DNA of 64,000 nt, from NCBI GenBank assembly GCA_036872755.1, contig JAVHNS010000013.1, forward strand, positions 62,001-126,000. Direction: 5' to 3'. Positions 48,194 to 60,400 of the stretch are shown piece after piece (position 1 is the stretch's first letter; the number at the start of each line of letters is the position of its first letter). The stretch comes from Orbilia blumenaviensis (lineage: Eukaryota; Ascomycota; Orbiliomycetes; Orbiliales; Orbiliaceae). Under the pieces are notes generated by a model. That model searched no databases. It was not told the origin of the DNA and saw only the letters and a list, made by a program, of their open reading frames with translations. The translations under genes were made by a program, and so were the position numbers.

Positions 48194-49711
48194 ATGTGGG
48201 CTTCACTGACGATGCTATGTACGCAGAATTCCGAGGATATACTGGCAGCCTCTTCAGCTCTGATACAAGAAGGACCAGCGAACGAATCCGCAGAGCAGGC
48301 CGGATCCCAATTACCCAGCGCAGAGTCTCAGGCGGAGCAGGCAGACAATATCCACATTAGCCATCCGGCACCAGAACCAGAATCTGAGTATGACAAGCTA
48401 ATGAAACGTAAAGATTATTACGAGGGGAAATACCACCACTATCGTAAGGCTTACAAAGCGAAGGACCAAGAGTACACCAGCCTCTACAACTACCATATTT
48501 CCGTCCTAAAAGAATACTCTACCCACTATTCCCGCTGCAAAAAAGAGAGTAGAACAAGCAAATCATTTATGCAAAGCGCAAATGAGCTTTTAGCCAAATT
48601 CCGCGTCAAAGACTTGTTCCAAGCTGGGATAGACTGGTCGAACGATAAAAAAGATTTAGAGCAGATACAGGGGCAATTCTCTATGCTTGAAGAAGAGTTG
48701 AAACGGTCACATGAGCAGTCTGTCTATCTCGAAGATCGGCTAAAGCAGGCGGACGCGCGATTCTTCAAACTCCAAGATGAAATGCTCGGCTATGTGGAGA
48801 GATTCGACCCCAGCTTCGATTCCCAAGTACTTCAAGGCTTTGTACAGCTCAACAAGAGCATCGGAAAGCTCAGCAAGTCTAAGGATCTTAAAGAGATAGT
48901 CTTACACGGCAACCCTTTGATGGACTAGTGCCCTCATGCACTTTGGGAAGATTCAGTCAACCCCACCCTCAAGGATGAAGGCCCGTCAGATACAGCGAAG
49001 AGGCTACTGCTTCGCCAAACAATCTGGAAGTTCATAAACGAGAGGCTACTCGACCGCGCCAACCTTTTGCCTCTTTTAGTGGTCCTATCAGCGAACTTGC
49101 GTCCGGCTTCTGCTTTGAGAAGCTCTTTCCAGACCACGAAGGCAATGGAAACGCCGGAAAATGGCGGTCTATTACTGTACGTCAGCTAGCTGCCCTACAA
49201 GAAAAAGATGGCAATGATCGCGATCACGAGGGCTTTGTAATGGAGCTCGTTGCCAAATTTACCGACTATATACAAGAAAGTCTAGTGAGGGGTGCGATAG
49301 AACGACAACAGTTAGACGCCAGGCTGAATGGAGGAGTATTGATTAAAAGGATTAGGGAAGTCTTCGAGCGGGCTGTCGAATTCTCTCAGCTTATCATGAA
49401 AGAGAGCCTCTTTTACTGTGAATTCACCACGTTTAAGCGAAATGGGTTATACCAGGATGGAGGATGATGGGATGACTACAGCACAAGGTGTAGCTGTCGG
49501 CGTGAATGATGGCCATGACACCGAAGTGGACTTAGCAGGGAGCATCAAACTCGTTGGAAGCCCTTTCCTCAAGAAGCACGGCGATGGTGGAGGGAAGGAC
49601 CTCGATCAAAATATGATCATCGCGAGGGCTTTCGTTTTCATAGATCTGGAACATATTTCTTCGTCTGACAGATTTCCAGAGACACTTATTGCTTTGGACC
49701 AGCGCCAATAA
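48194..49711 (+). pseudogene. broken coiled-coil protein gene
   Basis: The first frame (48194-48928, 244 codons) is rich in Glu, Lys and Gln and predicted coiled coil through the middle (DLEQIQGQFSMLEEELKRS onward). It ends at TAG (48926-48928), yet the same frame continues with protein-like sequence (CPHALWEDS, then TAKRLLLRQTIWKFINERL). Near 49046-49058 the coding sense shifts by one base to QPFASFSGPISELASGFCFE and goes on through KWRSITVRQLAALQ to about 49420. A further shift leads to the frame at about 49418-49711 (EMGYTRMEDDGM onward). No intron of acceptable length explains these changes. I do not recognise the family. An intact 244-residue first product is still possible. Confidence 0.55.
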
Positions 49712-51565
49712 TGTTATCATTTGTAGTTATTTTGAGACAGTCAACTTGACTACCAGCTCTTTGTCTGTTATATGCCGCCGACCCTCTCAAGATCTAGTCT
49801 CACGTTTCACTTTACGGCATTGTCTATTTGTCGCGTATTGGTATCCAATGAATTGAATTTCGAACCCCTTTCACAGAGTGCACCATTTCTGCTAGACCCA
49901 ATATAGGTCTTGAGATTCTTATTTTCGCGAAAAAATGAATTTGCGATCTTACAACTTTCACTTGGCGATTTTCACACAGTAGTAGTACCCTGTAAATTTC
50001 TTACCAGTCCTACGATGCCCGAGGCCTCCTGCACGTAATTGGGAATCCTGATAGCACAAGGATGGTGAGTTAGCGACCTCATAGGCTGTAAACTCGTAAA
50101 CTAGCGACCCTCTCGGAAGCCGCAGAAATTTACGACGCCGTGGGGCACCGGGCTCATAGCCTGATAGAACAAGGATGGTGGGTGGAGGAAGGGGGGAGAC
50201 TGGAGATCTCGAGACCTCTGGCATAACATGAATCGAGATCAGAGGGATGTACAGCTGATCTTTAACAAAATTTTCGAAAGGAGCGTGGCGTCATCAACGC
50301 AACAAATGGTTTTGATCTATGCGCTTTGCAATTAATACACGAAGAACAAGTCCCATGTCCGAAGTTTTAGGATACTATTTTGTCTAATCGCGAGGTCTTG
50401 CACTATTGCTCCAAGAAACACCACGTTGAAGTCCTTACAGCTGCCAGAGAGAGCCCAAAAGAACAGGCCAAGGATGTGAAAAAAATAGGGGGGTGTGGTT
50501 GCCGCTTTAGAATCTTAAGCTAGCTTGCTCTAGAGTCCGAAATGCGCTTGTAGCAGAGAAATCGGTACAGTTAAATATCGATTGGATTAGTATGATTAAT
50601 TAATAATGCAGCCATACATCAAATCGAGATCAGATATCTTGGCTTATAACTGAGTGTCAGGACATTTACAACTCCCCGTTTAATGGTTTGACGGCGCAGG
50701 CAAATGATCTTTTTATGTACAAAATTTGGTCTGAAACAAGCTTAAGCTTCTAGTCACGAACAGCTAAACTTAGGAGAGTTATATTTCGCTCTGCGGTTTC
50801 CTCATCGGTGATTGAGATTTTGATGGCCAATATTCTCTCACCTGCCATAATTGTATAACTGAGGCTATGTACGGAGCCTTTACCATCGGTATATTGCATC
50901 AGTATTTGCACCCATTGTATTAGCTTTTTGTTTCATATTAGCGATATGATTTTTATGTCTAGGAGCATTCTTCCGGATTTCCCTATAGCTACCTACCTAC
51001 TTACCTATATATTACGTACCTGGCATACCAGTTTTCCGGTAGATATCGTTCACGGCACCAAGTGGTGTTTCTGGGTTCCATGGATCCACAACATCAAAAA
51101 TTACTCAGTAAATACCTAGGTATATTGTCAGATCATCAGGATCTAATCTACGCCCTAACGCAAACTCTATAATAAATAGAGTTCTAATGTATATGGTACT
51201 ATCGGAAGTGAGATAGATAAATTAGAAATAAATCAACCATCATGATACTATCTAGGTACCTATATACATGTGCTTGTGCTCTATCAAATACCAGTCGGTC
51301 AAGGGAGAGTCCCATAATCAGACTATTTTTGTGTTGTGGGCTGCTGATGCGATTCGCGACGGTACAATGCCGACCAAGACAACTAGCTCATGATGTAGAT
51401 GGAAATTAAATTATACTACTTAAGCTTCGTTCCGATTATGACAGAGACTACAAGATCAACTATGTTTCAGATTAAACCTGGTATACATTGTTCGCGCGCA
51501 AATTGCTAATACTAGAATAAACCCTTCTAGTTCAGGTTACAAGCACTATGTCGTCCGGCACCTCT
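49712..51565. other. intergenic
   Basis: About 1.85 kb at the 3' side of the LysM gene. A 20-base direct repeat (CTGATAG-A/C-ACAAGGATGGTG) occurs at about 50047 and 50161. The frame at 49958-50224 across these repeats is not recognisable. The rest is AT-rich. Confidence 0.5.
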
Positions 51566-54500
51566 TTATCCCACACGTGTGCAGTACGCGTAATCTGGCC
51601 ACATATTCGTACAATCCGGGCCCACAGAAGAATTCCATGCATAGAATTGGGCTATGGTTATTCCGGCCTCCTCAAGGATACCTGCACAAGTTATGTTCGC
51701 TACAAGAAAGAAGCAGACAGAGTCAATACCTAATCAAATGCCACTTACTACGGCAGAATAAACCCTTTAAAATGCTAGGGCAGTGGAGAGAATGAACTTA
51801 CTGGCAAGTTTCCATCGAGTGCAGTTCGCCACGGTACCTTCACGGGTTGGACCAGGTATAGCCCCCGAACTTGTCGTTGTTACCCTGCTGGTAGTTGTAG
51901 TCGCACCAGACACGCCGACGCAGTAAGCATAGTCGGGCCACATGCCCGTACAGTCTGGACCAACCGTGGGGTTCCATGCGTATAATTGAGCAATTGTGAT
52001 GCCCTCTTGGGAGAGAATATTGGCGCAGCTTGTGTCTTTTCAATTCAGGGTTCCACAAGTTAGCGAGTGGAACGCGAAAATGCTTGTAATACCCAGGGCA
52101 CGAAGGGCTAGTCGCAGAGAAATATTGAAAACTTACCGGACAGTCGCCACTTATTGCAAGTAGCGATGGTTCCTTCTCTAGTGGGACCAGGAATAGCGCC
52201 GGAGCTTGTGGTCGTAACTCTGGATGTTGTCGTAGTTGTTCGAGAAGTAGTAGTTGTCGATGTTCCGGAAACACCCACACAGTAAGCATAATCAGGCCAC
52301 ATACCAGTGCAGTCAGAGTTTACGGTAGGGTTCCAAGCATAAAATTGTGCGATTGTGATACCATTCTGTGAAAGAAGGTTGGCACATGAAGTGTCTGAAC
52401 ACATCGGTTTTGTTAGTCGCACAGGACTGAAGTATATAGGAAACCCGAAAGCTTGAGATATTCTTACTGGATAAGGCCCATTTGTTACAGTTTTCTGCGG
52501 TCCCTTCTCTAGTCGGGCCAGGGATATTCGGAGTCGTGGTTGTTGACCTGGAGGTAGTCGACGATGGTGATGGGACCAACGTCGTGACGAGGTCGCCAGT
52601 CCGTGGCCAGGAGTCTTCACCATCGTAATCTGGACCCCATACGCAATACCAGGTGTCTGTCCAGAGATTCTGGCAATCAGAGCCGACTGCTGGGTTCCAC
52701 TCCTTGAAGTGGGCTAGCGATACACCCTTCTTCTTGACAAAGTCGGCGCAGGTATCCTTGACTAATTTTATGATATCGATGTTAGAGGTTGTATCTTTGA
52801 CTAGCATCTTGGACTAGCATTCATGTTTTTTTGTATCATACCATTTATTGCCCACTTGTAGCAAGGGGAAACAACGCCTTCCTGGACGGGACCTGGTGCT
52901 GGGGAGGCACCTTCTTCCTCCTTCTCGGGTATTACTAAAGCAAGTAATCGATAATAAGTACTCTGAATGAAAAGCTTAATGCAGAGAAGAATAAATATAC
53001 CTAGATCTCCAATTGAAACGCAGTACTGGTAACCTATGGCAAAAACACAGTTTTCACCAGGTGTCAATGCCTGATTCCACTGTTCAATATCCTCCTGCTT
53101 AACTCCATACGTCGCCGCCGCGTCTGCACAGGTCTTTGAGTATTCGCTGCTACCGAAGTAGTATGCGCAATCAAGACGAGTTCCATCAGCCAACGGCATC
53201 GGAGTTCCGGTAGCTACTGGACCCTCAGTGGTCGTGGCTAATGAATTCCAGTCGAATGTGGTTGGTGGGGCTGTGTTCGTCTCGATACTCAAAGGGTGTC
53301 CGCTATATGTTGTGACTATCGCCGTTGTACATCCCGGTCAGAAATCTACTATACATATATATGCTATAATTTGCACATGCAGCCCTAGCTCATAGACTTA
53401 CTAGTTCCAACTGGTAGGATACAATAATAATAACCTGCCCAGAGATTTGTGCAATTCGAATTGATCATCGGATTCAAGAAGATGAAGTCCTCCATGGAAA
53501 TACCGTTCCTCTGGACGACAAGATTGCAATTATCTCCGAGGGAAACGTTGTAGTACCGTCCGCATCGGGTGTTGACATCGGGTGCTAAGCTTGTCGGAAC
53601 AGGCCTTGAAGAAACATCGGAGTTAATCGAAAAGCAAAATATGAATGCGGCACTACATTATGGAAGATTTGGTGCTTACACAACAGTTGAAGCAGTAGAT
53701 ATTTGTGTCGTTCCTGGATCAGTTATGTTTGGAATAGTAAATTTACCATATGGGTTGCTTCAGGTATTGATATGTCAGTCATCATTCTCGATATGGGAGC
53801 TGGGACTGCAGAAAACGTTTTAGGAACAAAACAGTTACCTCACGCAGATATCTTGACCAATGAAATAGCCGCCATCGAAGTTACGGCACCATGCGTCAAT
53901 ACCAGGATTCCAGCTTTGAAGCATAACTGCGGTAACGCCTTGGTTCAAGCTATAGGCAACACTGTTACATGTATCGCCCGCTTTAACTCGGTAAACATCG
54001 CACCGCCCAATATCAGGTAAGCATAGGGTGCCAGAAGTCGGAAACTCGCCACAACCCTCCCCAATGTTGTTTGCTTGTAGTAGGTTGAGGGTGCTGATAC
54101 GGTTTTGCGAGGATATGTCGGTACAATTTGCGCCAGAAGGGATCGGGATCGTGGTTCCTAGACATGTTGGAGTGACGACGGGATGCGTAGCTGTGCTATT
54201 GAGTATTAGAGGCGTTGGTGTAGTGATTATATATCCAGTGACGGAGCAACTAGACTTGATGGCCGAGAAGTCCGCATCCAATGAGTCCTGGTAGCCGAAT
54301 TCGGAGTTCAAGATTGCTTGCTGATTCTTTAGAAGACCTATATAAAGGTTTAGAATATTAATTCAAAAGTTGTAGATTCTGTTTTATGTATCCCTAAATC
54401 TCAACATACATTCTTTACACCATGCGGCGACTCCTGTTGGAGCAGGTGTAGTTTCAGTAGTGGATTTGGCGCACCAACCGCCTTGTCTGTTAATGAAGAT

Positions 54501-54968
54501 TCATTATTAGTAACTGATTCGATTCATTCTTTTTCTAGAACTCTGAGAATTGAGGATATCGTAATTTAATCCTGGTGGGGAAGTGATAACGCACGAATCT
54601 TTTAGACAATTTAAAGTCCGTCCGTAGACATAGTAATTAGCCAGTGATACAGCTGAATACGCAAGATTTGTAGCTCCATCAATATAAATCCAGTCTCCAC
54701 AGGCTGATTGTACGTTATTCGCATAGGCGCTCAAGCTATTGGCGCAGGCAGTTGAACATAGGGATGTCAGGACGGATTCTTCGAATTCTTGCGAATTAGG
54801 TTCGGTGGCGAGCTCATCTGGACAAGAAGATATCGCCGCAAGAAGGGCATTATTGCATGCGCTGCTGGCACCTTTCTCCGTGAAATCGTCAAAGTACAAG
54901 TTGACCTGTGCTAATACAGCTTTGCTCGCGCAAAGGAGCCCTAGAAGGGCTGTTGATCTCATATGCAT
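51566..54968 (-). CDS. secreted protein with eight LysM modules
   Basis: Ten minus-strand exons: 54595-54968, 54410-54486, 53839-54337, 53402-53604, 53001-53315, 52842-52934, 52468-52761, 52137-52394, 51802-52035 and 51566-51699. All phases match; about 826 residues. A signal peptide (MHMRSTALLGLLCASKAVLA) leads into a Cys-containing N-terminal domain, followed by about eight LysM modules (for example CDVYRVKAGDTCNSVAYSL, CGRYYNVSLGDNC, and the repeated TIAQFYAWNPTV...CTGMWPDYAYC). LysM binds chitin or related glycans. The last four modules are very alike, joined by Thr/Ser linkers with the repeated motif IPGPTREGT. No catalytic domain is seen. It lies divergent from a chitinase gene, as known for LysM genes paired with subgroup C chitinases. 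It may protect wall chitin or mask fragments from hosts, or act with the chitinase; this is inference. Confidence 0.85.
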
Positions 54969-57466
54969 ATCTTCTACTTTTAGAAGTCAGAAGACAATTG
55001 CGAGGAGGTAGTGAGTGAAGATGATAGATGCTGGAGAATCAGCATATCATTGGGGCATTCGATATCCTTAATCTAGAGGATATTATGAAGATATCCGACG
55101 TTCGTATGTAAGGAATATAGAGAGGAAAAGACGGGCAGAACGCAGATGTGTTGCTTCTGCGTTTAGAGATACAAAGGGGTGGCCTGTCTCTATCCGTAGA
55201 GTTATTCCTACGCGCCGACAGAGCTGAGTTAAGTCTAGGAATGGAGTGCCGAAGCATAATTTTGAAGCATGCAGACGTCGATTGGGTTAAGAGAGCTCTT
55301 ACATTTACCATAAACTATTCTTACGTAATTGCGGTTATTAGGACAATTTTGAAGACGGAAGAGGTTGGATTGATTGATTAATTATTGTGACGCAAATACA
55401 CCCATGGCCATGCTACCCACGAGAATATTGAATAAATTGAACAGGGTATGGGTATAAACATCCTCAAGTGCCGAAATCCGCGAATTTTCGTCAGATGTTA
55501 ATCGCGCTGCACTCTAAGTCGACGTAAGACTTCGATCGATAAGGGAGAAATCTCCCGTCCTTAAGGCTTAGCGCGGCTTAACCTAAAGATTGATACCCTT
55601 ATTTTCTTATTTACTGGGAAACAAGCAACGGCAAGTCTTCAAAGCAGCTTCATACCTCAGATGACATCGGCGACATTTAGAATACGTCGGCTCTTGATGC
55701 AAAATTTTAGTGTTCCGGCAAGTACCCGGGTATGCATATGCATATGCATATGCATGGTATCCTAGCTGCTAAGTAAGGCTACATTTCAACGGCTCGAAAA
55801 ACTCAATTGTTGTACAAGGGAAAGCCCCTGAACCCAGCTCACCAGGCCCTATAGTTTAGTCGAAATAGAGTTATCGGCGGTATGCGAAAGCGGATCTGCA
55901 TGCTCGTACGATTGGAGCCCGCTACCTGCCTTGCCCTTCCATTTTCCCGAGTGGAAGATTTTCATTGCCATGTTTTTGGAGGCTTGAAAATAGGCAGCAA
56001 TTGACATATAGCCGGGAAGATTCGAAGAGCGTTTCTCACATGCATGTGTTTCTAGAATCGGGCATGTCTATCACATTGCAGGTTTAGTGCTAACGCTACG
56101 GGTTTCGTTTGGGGTTTCTCTTAACTGCCGAAATTTTACGGGGTCTGTCCATGGATCTGTAGTAGGCAGTCTACCGGGGCTAGCGGGAATATACAGATAC
56201 GTGCCCTCGTAGCTTATCAGGCCTGCTCCAACATACAACACATATCCGAACATTACGCCACTGCCGCGTGATTGTTAGCTAACGTGTAGAACTTGAGTTC
56301 CGACAAACACGATTCGGAACCTTCGGGTGAGGCGCTACCCGGCCTAACTAGCAAGGTTTCACCCATCTCAATCTGCATAGTGACGGGTTTCAACGATACC
56401 GCGTGGGTACATACATGTTCGCCTTCCGGGTAATTGCTTGTGGCACACAAGATAAGCGCCAAGGTATCACCTAAATTATTCGAGTCAGCAACCAACTAGG
56501 ATTTTGAACCGAAGCTTTATCACTTCCAATCAAACCTGACATGCCCGTTGACTTAAATCTCATTTTGACACTCAAAAACCATATATATGCATATGAGGCC
56601 AGGCCATCACGAGGTTCTGGCGATTATGGAACTCATTGCCGAGTCGGACCTGGGTCAAGGTTTATGAGATTGCCGTTGCATATATGTGTTATTTCTAAGA
56701 TATCGATGTCATATCTCATGATTGTGTGGCCATAAAACAGGTAAAAATTTTCAACATCGTGTCAGACAGCGAAAAGCAACCAGGGTACTCATCGCTCTAA
56801 GCGAAAAGCTTAGGCAGGTCCGATCAAGGAACCCTGCAGAATCCGAATCCTTGGATTTGTCTCAAAAGCCCAGCCGGCTCCGAATAGTGTATAACGATAC
56901 TATTGGGACCTGCGGCCTCTAACTACCGGGTCGTCTCAAACAGAAATGATAGGGTTGGCTAGTTGCGAGGCTTCGGCATGTGAAATGTTCGAAGCACCCG
57001 GCCGATATCAACATGGGTGCCTGGGAGCTAAACCCGGGTTAACCCTTGCACGAAACATGGTTTTAGAAGACGTCCAGCGGAAATTAGATGTGCAGCAGGG
57101 CCTTTTGATTTGGCAAGCTACCCCTGTAGGGACCCCCAAACCCTCAATCCACAAAACTCGGCATCCTCGACCGTCAGTGTACGTAATAGCAGATATGATT
57201 CTACATGAGCTCACGATCATAAGTAAATCCTCTCGATGCGGCGGCATATTCTTCCATATTCTCGTTTTTATATTTCTTGTATAGGAGAAACTCAACTACC
57301 GACGGCCATAAGCTAGCGTATCCTTATTTCTGATATCGCAAGAGCATTCTTTAAAGTTTCCTTTTTAGTGATGTCTATTTCCTCTTACATTTCGTAAACT
57401 TCAAGCATAGACATAATTTTCTGCAGTTTACATGGCACTTTGATGCCATTGTAACTCGCATCAACC
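54969..57466. promoter_or_regulatory. 2.5-kb divergent intergenic region
   Basis: Lies between the start codons of the LysM gene (minus) and the chitinase gene (plus), so it should carry both promoters and could coordinate them. A short ATGCAT/TATGCA repeat lies at 55731-55755. Frames at 55039-55381 and 56071-56495 lack ATG starts or recognisable content. No binding site can be named with confidence. Confidence 0.5.
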
Positions 57467-60400
57467 ATGAAGTCTCTGTTTCTTCGAAGCTTAGCGGTTA
57501 TCGTCGCACTCTCTGGGGTGGTCGATGCCCGCGTGGCTGGTCCCCAACAGTACCGTCACCAACATCATGCCAAACGTTACGAGATAACAGATCCTGAGCA
57601 TACTAATGCTATTTTGCAAAACCCATCGAATGCTAAAGTTCACGCTGGTTTGAACAAGCGTCAAGACTATACCTGCGGTCCAGGTAGGCCATGCCATAAC
57701 GGAGCTTGTTGTGGTCCTTCGTAAGTTAAATTAATTTCGAGCATACACGATTGAGGGGTAGATTTTTTACAATTATTGGAATACTAATTGTCCCAATTCC
57801 AGAGGATGGTGTGGCTACGGTCCTAAAAGCTGTGGTGAGGGCTGTAGCTCCAATTGCGACGCTAAAGCTGAGTGCGGAGAGTATGCCGAACCAGAAGGAA
57901 AAACATGTCCATTGAACGTATGCTGCAGTAAGTAAAACATCCAACGCACAATCAATAGCGGTGAGGGTTGTATAGCCTGCATAGCCGATTTTAGGTGTGG
58001 TGTATACGTATACGTATATTGATATCCGATTACTTGCTAACCACCATATATACCAATAGGTCAACACGGTTTCTGTGGTACTACAACTGAATTCTGCGAT
58101 GACAAATGCCAAAGCAACTGTGGAAAGGTCAACCGTCCTTCTGGCGGTGGTAATGTAAGGAAGAATGTCATTGGATACTATGAATCCTGGGCAGCCACTT
58201 CGAAGACGTGTAGCAGAATGCAGCCAGAAGAGGTCCCCGCTTCAGGAATGACCCATCTGAACTTTGCCTTCGCTTTTGTCACACCAGATAGCTATGGTAT
58301 GCGCCCCGGAAATACAGCTTTTTTTCCCTAATGGTGGTGTCACTGAACTTACACACCTTTCCAGATCTCATTCCTATGCCTAATACCGATCCAAAACTAT
58401 TTTCTCGTACAACTGCCCTGAAAAGCACATACCCAGGTCTTAAAGTCTGGATCAGTGTTGGCGGATGGTCGTTCAATGATGTAAGTATTCAAAATACCGT
58501 TAAAACTCACTACAGATCTTTAAAATTAGGTACAGGGAATGAGCTATCACTTACAAATGTTAATGGAGTAGAATGGTACAATCTGGCAGCCAGTCTTTTC
58601 CGATCTATCATCATCTCAGGCGAAGAGAAGCAAGTTCATCAACAACATGATCAAATTTATGATTCAGTATGGCTTTGATGGTTGCGATCTAGACTGGTAT
58701 GTCAATATTAGCTTTGTAGACCACCGACTTGGCGTGATCTAGCTAAAATATGCGTTATATAGGGAATATCCAGGTGCACCTGATCGTGGCGGTCATAAGG
58801 CTGATGTTGAAAGTGAGCAATTCTCCTATTATACATGCCCACTGTCTTGCGAATACAACATTACTAATACCCATTTGTTTGCTGTATTATAGACTATGTT
58901 TCTCTTATGAAGGAGACTAATGATGCTTTCAAAGCTCATCCTAAGAAGGTTTGCTTGTGCAACCCATTAACAATGCTAAAAATTCATACTTATGCAAAGT
59001 TTAACTAGTTTGGCTTGAGTTTCACCGCACCAACATCCTTCTGGTATCTAAGATGGTTCGACCTCGAAAAAATCCACCCTAATGTAGGAAATATGATTCC
59101 TGCTAAAGCTCTTTGCAAATATCAGTTCTGTCCTAACCCACTCAAATTATAGGTTGATTTCATCAATGTTATGAGTTATGATCTTCATGGTATTTGGGAT
59201 AGTACCAATCCGATCGGTGCACAAGTCTTAGGGCATACGAATATGACTGAAATCGACTGTAAGCTGCAACGCATAATCCAAAATCTTTGCCAGACTCTAA
59301 CAGTTTGGTCCTAGTGGCTTTGGACCTCTTCTGGAGAACCAAGGTTCCATCCAATAAAATTCACTTGGGCTTTGGATTTTACGGCCGGAGTTTCAAATTG
59401 AAAAATCCCGGCTGTTCTGATCCTGGCTGTCCTTTCGAGGGGCCTGCTGATGCTGGTCCATGTACCGATACTCCTGGAATCTTATCTTATAAAGAGATCC
59501 AATCCCTGATTGATGCGTGTAAGTACTGATAAAAAATGGGCTCTAGAATCAACGAACTTTCAGAACGAAGTACTAAAATTAATTCCTTCTAAACTAGCCG
59601 GTGGAGCAAAGCCAAAACTCGACAAATCTGCTCAAGTCAACTACCTTACCTGGGGTAACGGCAACTGGATCAGTTATGATAACAAGGAGACTTACGAAGA
59701 AAAAGTCAAATTCGGCAATCAAAGAGGCTTGAAGTAAGGCAAAGTTTGAATCAAATACGTTAACAGATAGTATAACTGATGGTTAACTTCTCGAGTATAG
59801 TGGCCTGCTTGTCTGGGCTGTTGACCAAGATGACACGAAGTGGAACGCCATCAAAGCAGTTACGGGACAAAGTGTCCTCACCACAAACGAGTTTCAGGAT
59901 ATTCCTCAATCGAACCTGCTGCCCAGGGACTGTTACGTTACAGGTATCTGTGGAACCGATTGCGCAGATGGCTACCTCCCAATCACGGATAAAATTTATA
60001 ATGCTCATAAGGATAGACTTCACGATCCCAATGCTGATTTCGATCCCAAGAGATGCGGCGGTAGCAAACAGCGAAGCCTATGTTGCCCATTTGCCAGTCG
60101 TCCAAATAAGCTCAAGTGTCATTGGCGAGGCAACGAAGGTCATTGCAACGGTAGATGCCACGACGGAGAAGTTTTCATGGTCGATGACAACCAGGGAGAT
60201 AACGGACGTTCGTGCCAAAAGTAAGTCGTCCCTTGCTAGTTTTGTAGCACCTCGGGATATGTTATAAAAGTATCATTTCTATATTCGATAGATTACTCAA
60301 GGGAGTGCTTGACTATGAGTTTCGAGTGGTATATAGGGTGACAGTCCGTTTTTTGCGTAGCATTCCTAACATCTGGCGTCATTTTTAGGGGATTGCGAGC

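Noticed and set aside
53569..54020. Plus-strand frames over the LysM gene
   Set aside because: They run antisense to coding exons and one intron of the LysM gene and have no features of their own.
55731..55755. ATGCAT repeat as a regulatory array
   Set aside because: Best explained as a short microsatellite; too few copies and too simple to call a binding array.
59510..59737. Stand-alone 75-codon ORF in the chitinase region
   Set aside because: Its 5' part is intron; from 59598 it is exon 11 of the chitinase in matching phase.
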